DNA of 41,431 nucleotides from Lingula anatina (GCF_001039355.2 NW_019775461.1:349147-390577); one strand, 5' to 3'. Shown: positions 24,142-35,982, counted from the first letter of the stretch. Made by a program: numbers and translations. The notes: generated by a model from the letters alone, not told the origin.

Positions 24142-25213
24142 TTTCAAAATATTAAATCACCTTAAGATTCAGTGTGAATGGCCTTTGTCTTTATAATGTT
24201 TCTCATTTTTTTATCATTCAACGATTTTCCACAGCATATATTTGTATTTTTGGACATTTGAACGCCAACAATCTGGAGTTACAGTTTGATAGTTTTGGTC
24301 TGATTCTTACCAAACAAATTGTTCTCAGAGATAAGGAATGTCAGGCAATCTGCATCACGCCAGTGACTTTTCATAAAAAGGTTGTTCACCCGAAGAGCAT
24401 CTTAAACTAATCCATCACCAAGAATGGAAAGAGTGAAAGAATTGGTAAAGGATTATAATATAAATATTGGTAATATACACACACGAGTTTACCAAAGCGT
24501 ACTAGAGAAGTATCATTAATGGTTCACTTGAAGTCGAACTTTTGCCACAAAACCAACCAACCAAATGCCAACATATACATGTAGTTTAAAACAGTATTGG
24601 TTAGGATATCGCTTCATATTTCCCCAAAACGAAATTTGAACGGATATTTTCTGGTTACTTTCTATGGTGTATATAACCAGGGCAGATAAGTTGGTCAGAT
24701 AATAGGTCAATATATGACCAAAACTTGACGAAGGAGCAGTTTAAAAGCTCTTTTATGGCTGATTTAGTGATTAATACGGTTTATCCCTTGATATGTTGAC
24801 TTAATTTGAGTCGTATAAGAAACTACTGGTTGTGGTTTATGTGTGTTACTCGAATCCACGCTCGGTACTTGGATCCAAAATAACAGTCAGTGCCATTATT
24901 GTACTGTACACTGTAGACATATACATGTCCAGCGTAAAATATACGTGTACGTAGGGCCCTGTAGGTCAACGCCCCCACACTACAAATTATTATTACATTA
25001 GTGAGACAGTTATACGCTTCTGGTTGAGCACCATACCATATTATTTGCAGTGATATGATAATCAAAATATAACAAAAATTTTGAAAAGTTTTGAGGAAGG
25101 AGGAACTGCAATATTCCAATGTACGAAAATTACTTCCAACTCAAAAATTCACTGTGCATTGTAGTAGGCCCCTAATGATTTTAGAGATCATAGAAGTACT
25201 TGGGTGGTGGAAG

Positions 25214-25850
25214 TATTTTAATTGTGTTCTTTTCCTATGTCTGTCTGAGATGTAAGTATTTATACTTAGTGTCTTTTTTTTTTTAGATCAGAAGACCAGG
25301 AAGATAAATGACACAGCTGTTGTCTTTCAATTTTAAAAGCGATTTTAGGTATGATACAAATAAGTTCTATTTATTTTCTTGGTGTCATCAAATAGAACCT
25401 TCTCTCCGATTGAGAAAACGAGTGAAACCTGATGCAATTTTTCATTTTTTTTTTCAAAATTACCTCGCTATTTTATTTGCTTACATGGGAGCTTCACTTT
25501 TTTTATTTCATTTGTTACAGTGTCTTCGTGCTAATTCACCAAACGTCTGTTTCTGTAAATTCTTGCACATGAGGACTGTCAGCTTCTTTAACAGTGAAAT
25601 AAATGAAATATATAACTATTTTTCAAAACATGAGTTTATTTTAAGCTTTTAACATAATTGACTAAACGAATTGATATAAATGACATTAAATTACCAAAAA
25701 GTCAAAATGTCAATTGTAAATTAATCTATAATTGATATCAAATTAACTAATAGATGAGTGTCGCACATGATAAATATTACAAGAAGGGATTTTTTATTTT
25801 CACAAAATTTCATTTTATCATTCAATATGTAAATCGATGACTTAAAGTGT
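25214..25850 (+). pseudogene. S8-plus pseudogene, 5' part (exon 3 remnant and introns)
   Basis: 25214-25510 aligns with S8-plus intron 2 (14788-15060), including 'GACACA.C.GTTGTCTTTCAA' and 'ATCAAATAGAACC'. At about 25518-25605 the exon 3 position is only faintly recognisable (ACAG then TGTCTTCGTGC..., ending TTTAACAGTGAAAT). Exon 4 is missing. 25660-25850 matches intron 4 at 16225-16420 (GATATAAATGACATTAAATT). Exons 1-2 are gone in the large deletion that joins CA intron 3 sequence to S8-plus intron 2 at about 25213. Confidence 0.8.
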
Positions 25851-25894
25851 GAAATAACATATTTTAAACTTTTTCCTGTTAGAGATAATATATC

Positions 25895-27060
25895 TTAATG
25901 AACCAAATACAGATTTTCAGAATACAGCAGTTCCACATTTATTATGTTTACAATCATGTGACTGTTCTTACTTTTTTGGATCGTAAAATCCCTAACTATG
26001 CAAGGTTACTTTTTATTGACTATAGTTCTGCTTTTAACACGATATCGCCTTTTAAACTTCACGAAAAACTTATTAACTCTCTCCATTTTAGTAAATCACT
26101 AAGTAATTGGATTTCAAATTTCTTAATTAATCGTACTCAACAGGTCAAAGTCGGCAATAACTTTTCCAAGACTATAGAGATAAATACTGGCACGCCTCAG
26201 GGCTGCGTCATCTCGCCTCTTTTATATTCTCTGTTTACATCCGATTGTGTTGCTTCGTATCCTGATTGCTTGATTGTTAAGTTTGCGGATGATACCACCT
26301 GCGCTGGCCTTATTAGCACTTCCGAGTCTGACTATCGAAATCAAGTTTCGGCCCTTGTTTCATGGTGTTCTGAAAACGACCTCGAGCTTAATGTTAAAAA
26401 GACAAAAGAAATTATTGTAGATTTTAGGAAAAACCCAACAGAAATTAGCCATCTTACGCTGAATGGTTCTGAGGTTGAAATAGTCAGACATTTCAAATTT
26501 CTTGGCATACATATATCTGATGATCTTAAATGGCACATTAACATAGATGATATTGTCCGCAAAGCTCAGCAAAGACTCTACTTTCTACGACGATTGAGGT
26601 CATTCTATGTCAACCAAGAACTGCTGGCAAAATTTTACCGGGCTGTGATTGAGAGTGTGCTAACACAATCTTTCACCGTCTGGTACAGTAGTGCTACAGT
26701 AGAGGACAAGAATCGCCTCAATCGCGTTGTAAAAACTGCCAGGCGCATTGTAGGTAGGGACCTGCCATCTATTGAATGTTTGTATACGAGACGAGTGCTC
26801 AAGAAAGTAAAGTCAATCACGAGTGACCCTGGTCACCCAGCGAATAGCCTACTTATGCATATGTCAACAAGCCGACTGCGGTCATTAAAAGCAACCTCCA
26901 CGCGCACTAAGAATAGTTTTTATCCATCAGCAGTACGTATTTTTAATGAACAAAATGTATTTTAATAATTCCACTGTATCACATTTTATCGACAGATCAT
27001 ACCAATTTTCATTTTATATTTGTATAAATATGACAATAAATTATTATTATTATTATTATT
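25895..27060 (+). mobile_element. 5'-truncated LINE (non-LTR retrotransposon) with reverse transcriptase ORF
   Basis: The open frame at 25898-26965 carries RT motifs in order: ARLLFIDYSSAFNTI (motif A), NTGTPQGCVISPLLYSLFTS (motif B), VKFADDTT (motif C, FADD), ELNVKKTKEIIVDFRK, FKFLGIHISDDLKW, and a C-terminal AQQRLYFLRRLRSF...NSFYPSAVRIFN block. These resemble the L2/CR1/Rex1-type LINEs widespread in fishes and marine invertebrates; the exact clade is not determined. No endonuclease domain or RT fingers precede motif A, so it is truncated at its 5' end. The 3' end is AATAAA followed by a (TTA)n tail. The ORF is uninterrupted from motif A to its stop, suggesting fairly recent insertion into the dead S8-plus copy. 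Confidence 0.9.
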
Positions 27061-28373
27061 CATGTGTAAAATGAATACATATTTTTGCAATAAACATGGT
27101 GAATGATATTTATCTGGGTGCCTCATGAAAAGAAATAAGATCAAATACATAAGCATTATTAAATAAACTTGACACAGTAGTAGAGAAAAGTAGACTGTGT
27201 TTCACTTATGGATATAATATAATTATTAATCCCTAAGCTTGCAAATTTAGGGATTTTATTAAGACTAATGTTGTCTGTTTATTCGCCGATTCTCGGGATT
27301 TAAATCGCTTTTGAATTCATGTATTTGTCAATTAAAATGGACAACTAGGCTAAAATGTCCTTTTTTAGCACCTTTCACCGATTTTAGATCCCTTTTATAT
27401 TGTCACGGCCCATTGGTTTTATAGGATGACCACCCTGAAATAAGCTGCCATACATTTGTCTATCAGCACACAGTGTCAAACCGAGTATAGATAGCAGAGA
27501 AAATAAAAGTTACTTTATGAGCCTCTTTTCTGGATCAGCGTCTAGTGTAACAGAGGAAAGACGATGTCCTCAAATAGGGCGTTTATATCTCAAAATATGA
27601 TATCCGTGTTTTCTGTCTACATATCCAAAGCTTATCCTTCCATTACCAGACCATAAAAAACGGCAAAACCCCTCAACCAAAGTACCAGATGTCCATATAG
27701 TCTTCTGAAATGTACAGGAAGACATGGCGGTCTAAGTGGCTGGCAAGTTATTTAAAAATTAAATATGTTTAATTAGAAATGGTGTTAAACAATTCATCCA
27801 AGTGCAGGGACTGGTCGAGTAATAATTAAGAGAAAATTACATTTTGGAGTATGCCATTTGACCAGAAAATAAGATATTTCGAATAAGATATCTTTAAAGG
27901 TTATTTGGCTCATCACCAAATATTTTTTCTCCCACACTCAAACTGAAATCGACAAGAACATGTGAAAAAGTGAAGGTTATATGCCTTGAAGTACTGTATA
28001 TCATTATATCACCTTATTTGATTTTTTCCTATCATTTTTTATCCTTGAATCAATATTTTATATCTGACATATACAAAGGGGCTTTGCTGATCAACATATC
28101 GATAACAGGTTGAGCTGCCACCGTGCTGAGGTGCCATTTTACCTATTAAAGTACCGGCTTTTTTGTGGGGGATCATAACTTACCAATCCTAATTGGGTGT
28201 ACTCAGCAATCACTGCGGAGGATAACCCCATAGCCGTTGCAGATAAAATCACCAAAATTGTTGTATATCTTGACAAAGGCATGAAGAACTATCAAGTCCC
28301 ACATTTTGTTAGCATTTTTCATTTTTCATTCGTCAATTTTATTTACAAAGGTACATTAAAAATGTTACAGTTT
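27061..28373. other. Unexplained insertion relative to unit 1
   Basis: Homology with unit 1 intron 4 stops at about 25845 and resumes at 28374 (AAGAACATCAAGAAACCGAAAA, compare 16506). The LINE accounts for 25895-27060; this 1.3-kb remainder has no recognised coding content or clear terminal repeats. A short inverted repeat (AATCCCTAA/TTAGGGATT) sits at 27228-27255. It may be another, older element. Confidence 0.45.
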
Positions 28374-28499
28374 AAGAACATCAAGAAACCGAAAATGGTA
28401 CTTTACCCCAAAGACGCCGATATGAAATCATCAGAATAATGACCATAGTATTTTTTGAAGACACATAATGTCAATGTAATATTATAACTGCAAATTTTA

Positions 28500-28668
28500 C
28501 AGGGGGGGGATCCAGAGATATTTTCTGACAGTCTTCCAAATTATCTTTGTTGACCCATCCTCCATTTTTGACCGTCTTCTGACAGAAAACATTAGATGCC
28601 CGACAATGTAAACTTGAAAATCTGACCGTCTTCCGGAAGACCCAGAAGACGGCCTAAATCCGCCCCTG
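28500..28668. mobile_element. 169-bp MITE (CAGGGGCGGATCC family), copy 1
   Basis: Ends CAGGGG.GGATCCAG and its inverted counterpart AATCCGCCCCTG. Flanked by TTTTA at 28495-28499 and 28669-28673. The unit 1 paralogue (about 16635) has one TTTTA, confirming a 5-bp duplication. A second copy lies at 41029-41191. The termini look hAT-like, but a 5-bp duplication is short for that group, so the superfamily is left open. Confidence 0.88.
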
Positions 28669-28833
28669 TTTTATATATGTAGATTTGTTTTTCAGCCTGA
28701 TTTTGGCTTACTCTTATATATAACTCCTGTGATGTGATCATTTATAAATAAAAGCACATGAAATTTGGGGTGAGACAACCTTTTTGACGAATTTTGAATA
28801 TGCCCCTGGAACATGGATTCTCTCAGCAACTAA

Positions 28834-29071
28834 GGGACCATTCCCACAAATATTTGGATTTATCTATATATCTTCACTAAATTGCTGTCAACTTAACCGG
28901 CTTAAACGTCTGTCACGCCTAGTAAAGATGTTAGGGGGTAATTATCTTTACTCCTAGCTGATTCGGTAGGCGTGACAAATATTTAAGCCGGTTAGTTGAC
29001 AGCAATTTAGTGACACTCCCCAGGGAGTTAGATCGATCCAGATGGATCGACCTAGGCATGGGAACCCAGTC
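28834..29071. mobile_element. MITE A of a tandem pair, TAA-flanked, 238 bp
   Basis: Begins GGGACCATTCCCA and ends TGGGAACCCAGTC, with TAA on both sides (28831-28833 and 29072-29074). It contains a long hairpin: ACTAAATTGCTGTCAACTTA pairs with the reverse complement near 28990-29012, and GTCACGCCTA pairs with TAGGCGTGAC. Inserted in the S8-plus exon 5 copy. TAA/TWA duplications are typical of PIF/Harbinger-type MITEs. Confidence 0.8.
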
Positions 29072-29074
29072 TAA

Positions 29075-29289
29075 GGGCGTATTCCCAGAGCTTTTAGATC
29101 GATCTATCCCCGCGGGGAGTCTCACTAGATTACTGTCAGATAATCCGGCTTAAATGTCCGTCCCGCCTACTACAAGCTGTAAGGGGGTAATTAAATTTCG
29201 TGCCCGCTCGGCTGACAGCTATTTAGCGTGAACCCCCAGGGAGTTGGGTCGATCTAAAGTAGATCGATCTAATCTCTGGGAATGGGGTC
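29075..29289. mobile_element. MITE B of the tandem pair, TAA-flanked, 215 bp
   Basis: Begins GGGCGTATTCCCA and ends TGGGAATGGGGTC, sharing the central TAA with MITE A and followed by TAA at 29290-29292. Its internal order resembles MITE A (CACTAGATTACTGTCAGATA, then CCGGCTTAAATGTC, then AGGGGGTAATTA), so it is a diverged relative, not an identical copy. Confidence 0.78.
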
Positions 29290-30062
29290 TAATAAAACCG
29301 ACACTTCCACTGCAGTAAAGAGTGGCACATCTATGGCGTCTCCTTTAGTCGCTGGGGCGGCTGCGGCACTGGGATCGGTGTTCGTTGCAGAGGGTTACTT
29401 TCAGGAAATTACCCCTGCGTTTGAACGATTGGTGAAACGTTATTTGATGTTATTTGCTGACAGAGATATCATCGCCAACATACCTAAGACAAACCACCGT
29501 TTTTTACATGTTGAATGTTAATCTTCTGCTTGAATGTTTATCTTTTACTGCTTAATGTAAAAGATAAAATGCCATTCTCGTAAACTGTAATTAGTTACAT
29601 GCACATGAAAGTGTTGTAGTTTGTTTACCTTTTATATTGAATTCTTTAGCTAGTTGATTTAGTGCAAATTGCTTAAAATGGCAGATGCTAATATATAAAT
29701 GAGTGAGTGCCACTGCAAACTTGCATCACTTTCTCTTAAATGGCGTTCTAATTTTGTATTTTTCTTTTCGTGTTCTATTATTTCACATTAAGTCATCTAG
29801 AGGACCATGCCTGGCCATTCTCACGCCCTCTAAATTTAAATACAGCGGTAAATGTTGTAGGGAGATTTGTCACTTTCAAAAAATAATAAGTGAATAAATT
29901 AAAGAACAGATAGACGATAAGATTATAAGGTCACTTCCTTGGCGTTTTTGATTTTTTTTTTTTAACTTCGCGATTTCCATTCCGTTAAATTAATGTCACT
30001 TGAAGCAGTTTTAAGATTGCGGTCGGATCGAGTAAAATTTCCGCGTATAAGTGATAGATAAT

Positions 30063-31632
30063 CCAAATTATATCGGTGATTTTTCACTAAATATCCACAT
30101 ATATGCACGAATATCCTTGCATGTCTATCCCAAATGGAAATTCAAATTTTTATTTTAAGATTCAACTTCGATGTTTTCAATTGTGCTGACTATACGACAG
30201 ATCTACATCAGCTTGAGGCCGACCCTAAATTTTATCACAAGTCTTAATTTGGTCAAATTGCCTTGCTTATTATTTGGAAAGCTATTATATAATTAAGAGA
30301 TTAATCAATTATTCAATAAGACGAAAGCGCATCAAGGCTGATATATATTTATTTCTCTGCAGGCATACCCTCACGCATCCAATAATTCGGTAAACCAATT
30401 TTTCGACATTTCGCTAAAATTTTGTTTACTGTGATATTAAATGTTTAAAAATAGTATCGCAATGGAATATTGCAAATGATAAAAAAAATTGACCTCATAA
30501 CTTGTCAGTTGCTGCAACTTAACACAGACGTTTTTTTAAACCTGTTGATTATTTCGCACATGAAATTTCTGTTGAACTATCTTTGGTTTTTAAATAGCTT
30601 TTTTCATGTATGTTTCTTCGTTTGATTTTCATTTTGTACTCATGAAACTTAATTTTGGGAGTAAGTCAGTAATCAATTATAAATGGAATGCTTTGGTTTC
30701 AGCAAGATAACAGAACAAAGCTTTGCTTTAAAACTAGTTCATTTTAAACAACCTGTATCCCATTAAAATCTATATTGGCAAATATATGACCAAAGCTGCT
30801 GACTCAGTTGTTGTATTCTTCCATATTCAGGCACTCCATATGGAGCATTTTTTCTGTGGTTCCAGAAACTAATCCACTGATGACACCTTCCTGGGCGTAC
30901 AATTTAATGTAGGACTCCAACCAATCGACCGCTGTAGGGGAGGTTTCTGGAAACCAACCCTTCGCGTTGAAAGTGGAAGCTAACGCAGCAGCTACGCCAG
31001 CAACGTGGGGTGAAGCCATTGAAGTACCGCTGAGAGTTCTGGTCGCGGTGTTGCTTGTGTGATATGCCGATAAGATGCTGGATCCTGGAGCGTGTATGTC
31101 CACACATCCTCCCCAGTTGGAAAAGCTAGACTTGGCGTCGGAGGAAGTGGTGGAGCCTACCGTGATGGCGTCAGGTGCGGAAGCAGGCGATTTTCCACAA
31201 GCATCAGTGTTCGCATTCCCTGCTGCAACAGCCGAGAACACCCCGGCCTCCCTCAGCTCCTTCTGTGCTCTGTTGGAAGCAGCGGAGTAGCCACCCCCGA
31301 GAGACATGTTGACGATGGACACCTTCTTGTTTTGTAAAACTCTGTCTCTTACCCATTCCACACCTTCAATGACTCCTGCAGAGGAACCAGACCCCGAGGA
31401 AGACAACACCTTCACTGCGATAATGTTGGCATTTTTGGCAACGCCATAAGTGGTACCTGCCGCAGTGCCTGCTACGTGGGTCCCGTGGCCGTGGTCATCA
31501 TTAGAGTCTAGGTTTCCGGTAATGGAATTAAGACCGAGTGTTACACGGCCTCCAAAATCCTGATGAGCAGCTAACACTCCAGTGTCGATGATGTAGACGT
31601 CGATAGAGGTACCATCTCCCCAAGCGACCATT
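30063..31632. repeat. 1,570-bp near-identical block, first copy
   Basis: Matches 31634-33203 over the same length with only about five substitutions and no indels that I could see. The two blocks are separated by a single N. It contains S8-minus 3' flank plus most of exon 5. Confidence 0.95.
30804..31632 (-). pseudogene. Extra copy of S8-minus catalytic exon (truncated at N)
   Basis: The frame is open from the N to TGA at 30806-30804 and contains YIIDTG, HGHGTHVAG, AAGN and SGTSMASP. It differs from the 32375-33241 exon by GVIEGVEW for GVIRGVEW and mostly silent changes. It lacks the exon start (GLDRLDNAPNDD) and acceptor, so alone it cannot be spliced onto the upstream exons. It is most likely the other allele placed in tandem by the assembler, or else a very recent partial duplication. 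Confidence 0.85.
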
Positions 31633-32374
31633 NCCAAATTATATCGGTGATTTTTCACTAAATATCCACATATATGCACGAATATCCTTGCATGTCTATC
31701 CCAAATGGAAATTCAAATTTTTATTTTAAGATTCAACTTCGATGTTTTCAATTGTGCTGACTATACGACAGATCTACATCAGCTTGAGGCCGACCCTAAA
31801 TTTTATCACAAGTCTTAATTTGGTCAAATTGCCTTGCTTATTATTTGGAAAGCTATTATATAATTAAGAGATTAATCAATTATTCAATAAGACGAAAGCG
31901 CATCAAGGCTGATATATATTTATTTCTCTGCAGGCATACCCTCACGCATCCAATAATTCGGTAAACCAATTTTTCGACATTTCGCTAAAATTTTGTTTAC
32001 TGTGATATTAAATGTTTAAAAATAGTATCGCAATGGAATATTGCAAATGATAAAAAAAATTGACCTCATAACTTGTCAGTTGCTGCAACTTAACACAGAC
32101 GTTTTTTTAAACCTGTTGATTATTTCGCACATGAAATTTCTGTTGAACTATCTTTGGTTTTTAAATAGCTTTTTTCATGTATGTTTCTTCGTTTGATTTT
32201 CATTTTGTACTCATGAAACTTAATTTTGGGAGTAAGTCAGTAATCAATTATAAATGGAATGCTTTGGTTTCAGCAAGATAACAGAACAAAGCTTTGCTTT
32301 AAAACTAGTTCATTTTAAACAACCTGTATCCCATTAAAATCTATATTGGCAAATATATGACCGAAGCTGCTGAC

Positions 32375-33529
32375 TCAGTTGTTGTATTCTTCCATATTCA
32401 GGCACTCCATATGGAGCATTTTTTCTGTGGTTCCAGAAACTAATCCACTGATGACACCTTCCTGGGCGTACAATTTTATGTAGGACTCCAACCAATCGAC
32501 CGCTGTAGGGGAGGTTTCTGGAAACCAACCCTTCGCGTTGAAAGTGGAAGCTAACGCAGCAGCTACGCCAGCAACGTGGGGAGAAGCCATTGAAGTACCG
32601 CTGAGAGTTCTGGTCGCGGTGTTGCTTGTGTGATATGCCGATAAGATGCTGGATCCTGGAGCGTGTATGTCCACACATCCTCCCCAGTTGGAAAAGCTAG
32701 ACTTGGCGTCGGAGGAAGTGGTGGAGCCTACCGTGATGGCGTCAGGTGCGGAAGCAGGCGATTTTCCACAAGCATCAGTGTTCGCATTCCCTGCTGCAAC
32801 AGCCGAGAACACCCCGGCCTCCCTCAGCTCCTTCTGTGCTCTGTTGGAAGCAGCGGAGTAGCCACCCCCGAGAGACATGTTGACGATGGACACCTTCTTG
32901 TTTTGTAAAACTCTGTCTCTTACCCATTCCACACCTCTAATGACTCCTGCAGAGGAACCAGACCCCGAGGAAGACAACACCTTCACTGCGATAATGTTGG
33001 CATTTTTGGCAACGCCATAAGTGGTACCTGCCGCAGTGCCTGCTACGTGGGTCCCGTGGCCGTGGTCATCATTAGAGTCTAGGTTTCCGGTAATGGAATT
33101 AAGACCGAGTGTTACACGGCCTCCAAAATCCTGATGAGCAGCTAACACTCCAGTGTCGATGATGTAGACGTCGATAGAGGTACCATCTCCCCAAGCGACC
33201 ATTCGGTCGTCATTGGGCGCGTTGTCCAGTCGATCCAGCCCCTGTCAATATAATTAATGAGATAATGTCTACCCTTTTGAAAGATCTTGGGTTGAGTTCA
33301 CAACTAAATTCGTTACATAGTAAGTCTCAGTATGTAATTTGCTAATATTTCTTATTTTGGATATTTCTCAAAATTCAACTTACCCATAAGGCGCTCGAAA
33401 CTTGACTGGTAACGCAATCGTCAGCATGGACTACGTTGTTTTGTTCGATTTCCTTGATTAAATTGGTATAGTCTCTTAGGGAATCCAATTCTCTGTAATG
33501 TACACAAATAATAAAATTAGCCAGCATTG

Positions 33530-33567
<38 letters not shown>

Positions 33568-35696
33568 GACATATCTCTCTTAGTATATAAACCTATAGTA
33601 GATATGGTATGTTTTTCAAAGAAAATAATATGTGATCTGATATCAGAGGTTTAGAAACCCGTGCAACATACATTGTGACTTAGTCTCTTAGGGAATCAAA
33701 TTCTTTGTAATATATACAAACAATTAAATTAGCTAACAATGAACACGCGCACGCGCAAACACACACACACACCTCAGTAAAATCTATAATAGATATTATG
33801 ATCTTTGTTTTTAAAAGATATTATATAAGTGATCTCATCTCGCGTATAATTCATTGCCACTTACTCTTCTTCGACGTTATCAATTAGAACAAAGTCCGTT
33901 TTGGAGCTAAATTTCACCCGTTTGGATTTGCCTTTCAAACCACTCCTTTTCAACATTTGTTTTACTGAAAAATACAAAATAATTGCAAACTTAAATATCT
34001 GCATTAAAAAGACCCGAAGTTAGGATATTTAATATTAGTTGCTTATATTTTACCTCTTTACGTTAATACGTTTGTTCAAAAGTATTAGCGTAACAATGAT
34101 TTTAATGTTCTCAAAATACGCGCTAGTCGGTTCCACAATGAAAAAATGTCGTCACCAAACGTATACATTCAAATTCATTATCTCTGAAAAGTGTGATTGA
34201 CACTTCATATGGTTGTTTTGGGACCCCCTTTAAACGAAGAATTTTCCGGTGAACCTTTTTTGTAAGAATTTTCCACCGTTGGTTGTACGTTTTTGATTTA
34301 ATGCAAATACATATATTTGAAATCTACCAGAAGTCCTTCTTTTTGAGCCGCCATTTCAAACCTAATCGACAGTCTCAGAATAAAGTGTATCTGTGGCGAT
34401 TGATGTTAACCATCGTGCCAGTTGAACGCAAAATAAGCGCAGGACAAGGTACTTAAAAGCAAATGAAGTTTTCTCAAAACTCCAATTCGTAACTATCGTG
34501 AGATTTTGGTCGCACTCAAAACTAAGTGACGCTTCCAGCAGGCCACAGAAATTATTCTTTTTTTAACAGGTGAGACATTGCTTACGTTTGAGTAGACTAC
34601 AGTTATTTTGGTCTAAACGCCTAATCCAAATTTGAGGCTATAGCCATTTTGTTACCGCCTCTGGTGTTTTATTCTGGTTTAGTGAAATTTTCGTGCAACT
34701 GCCAAGTTTTCTCTGGCTTTCGAACAGTCGTATGCTGCAAACATGACATCTTGTTTTTTAGAATTGCGCATTAGGCTGCAAATTAACTGCATGACGTCAT
34801 GGCCAAAATTAATGATAAGATGTGATTTGTTGATAATTTTAGAGAAAGATAACACAGTATAATATGGTGTTGACTATGGATAAGAACCCCCCCCCCTTAA
34901 TTTTTTTTTTTTTTATTATTTATTTTATCCATTTTACAAATTGACCTTGAATTGGAAAGCCCGTACATTTTGCATATAAGTCACTGTCTAATCCTATCTT
35001 CTCGTTTAAATCTGCACTGGAAACTTACCTCTCTTATTCCTAACATTTTCCTGAAGCGTGACGATATATGACTTTGGAACTCCCTCCCCTTGTGCTCCGG
35101 CTTTCACAAGACGCACTGAAATCATGACATAGAGACGGTTTCATCTATATTACTTTTCCATAAATGGCTTTTGATGGCTTCAAATGAATCTTAACCCAAT
35201 AGTAGTATCACCTACTAGTCATGGCACAGACAAACTATCGTGAAAGCTATATACACAGTTTACTAAAATCACTTTCCTGTTCATTACGACCGAGTCAATA
35301 AGTGTTTTTTAATTTTACTTAGTGATACGGTAAAGTCAACTTTAAACTACGCGAAAAAAGCTGTATATTACCTTTTCCACTTTGCTCATCCACCACTAGC
35401 TTGCCTTGTTTAGACAATTCCTTGCGTATCAAGTGGTCTCTCTCGTCATCGGACAGACCTTTGTCTAATTGGATACCACCTTGTTTCTTTTCATCTCCTT
35501 CTAATTTCCCTGATTCTTTTGGATCTTTTTCTTGTCCATCATCTTCTTCAGAGGTTTTAAAAGGAATCTTTTTTTCATCTTTTTCTGGTACAGGGAGTGC
35601 TACTCCGGGTGATGGTTTATCACCAGCTTTATTTTTTGCACCGCAAACGACAGCGACCACGGTCAGTGCTACCAATATAGCGAAAGTGGTCTTCAT
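32375..35696 (-). CDS. Secreted subtilisin-like serine protease (S8, proteinase K type), S8-minus copy 2, 5 exons, 495 aa
   Basis: Exons 35696-35372, 35115-35029, 33964-33865, 33492-33384, 33241-32375, with GT-AG ends and phases 1,1,2,0, 1,488 nt in total. Residues 1-19 are a signal peptide (MKTTFAILVALTVVAVVCG). Residues 20 to about 85 are an unusual Lys/Glu/Asp/Pro-rich stretch (KTSEEDDGQEKDPKESGK). The propeptide is I9-like (KSYIVTLQENV, about 124-134). The catalytic domain has D236 (YIIDTG), H269 (HGHGTHVAG), N359 (AAGN) and S424 (SGTSMASP), all present. A likely non-coding first exon lies upstream, as in copy 1. Exon layout equals S8-plus, so both arose from one ancestral gene, but the charged segment is found only in the minus genes. 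The proprotein would be cleaved after about the exon 4/5 junction (ALW/GLDRLD), by analogy with the family. Confidence 0.93.
33529..33775. repeat. (CA)n tracts and duplicated exon-4 boundary in S8-minus copy 2 intron 3
   Basis: CA repeats at 33529-33564 and about 33755-33773 flank a second exon-4-like boundary (TCTCTTAGGGAATCAAATTC at about 33683), paralogous to the arrangement in copy 1. Confidence 0.8.
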
Positions 35697-35982
35697 ATTT
35701 TTCTGTGATGAGATTTTGCAAAAATATCCTGAAAAACATACAAAAAACGATTCAGCATTCTTTTCACTTCACTTTCTCTTTCTTTTGATTTGATTTGTGC
35801 CTGTTTGGACATTTATGTTTGTTCAGTAAGTTAGAATGTAATATCAAGCGTTCATTATGTACTTGTTTTAAGAAAAACGTCTGTTTAACTTTGAAGAATA
35901 ACTGACAGCTATGCTTCCATGGTTTGATATACTATATCTGAGATAAATATCATTAAAACACAAGGTGGCAATGATTACTTAC

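Larger units (their letters stand above)
28374..29521 (+). pseudogene. S8-plus pseudogene, 3' part (exon 5 fragments)
   Basis: 28374-28735 aligns with the end of S8-plus intron 4 (TTTTTCAGCCTGATTTTGGCTTAC). A deletion removes the exon 5 start, including the catalytic Asp, His and Asn segments. Exon 5 sequence resumes at about 28796 (ATGCCCCTGGAACATGGATT), is split at 28833 by a MITE pair, and continues at 29293-29521. There the frame is still open, keeps SGTSMASPLVAGA with the Ser, and ends FLHVEC then a stop. Without Asp and His it cannot be a protease. Confidence 0.88.

Noticed and set aside
31075-32908. Plus-strand open frames opposite the S8-minus catalytic exons
   Set aside because: Mirror frames of strongly biased coding sequence, duplicated because the exon is duplicated.
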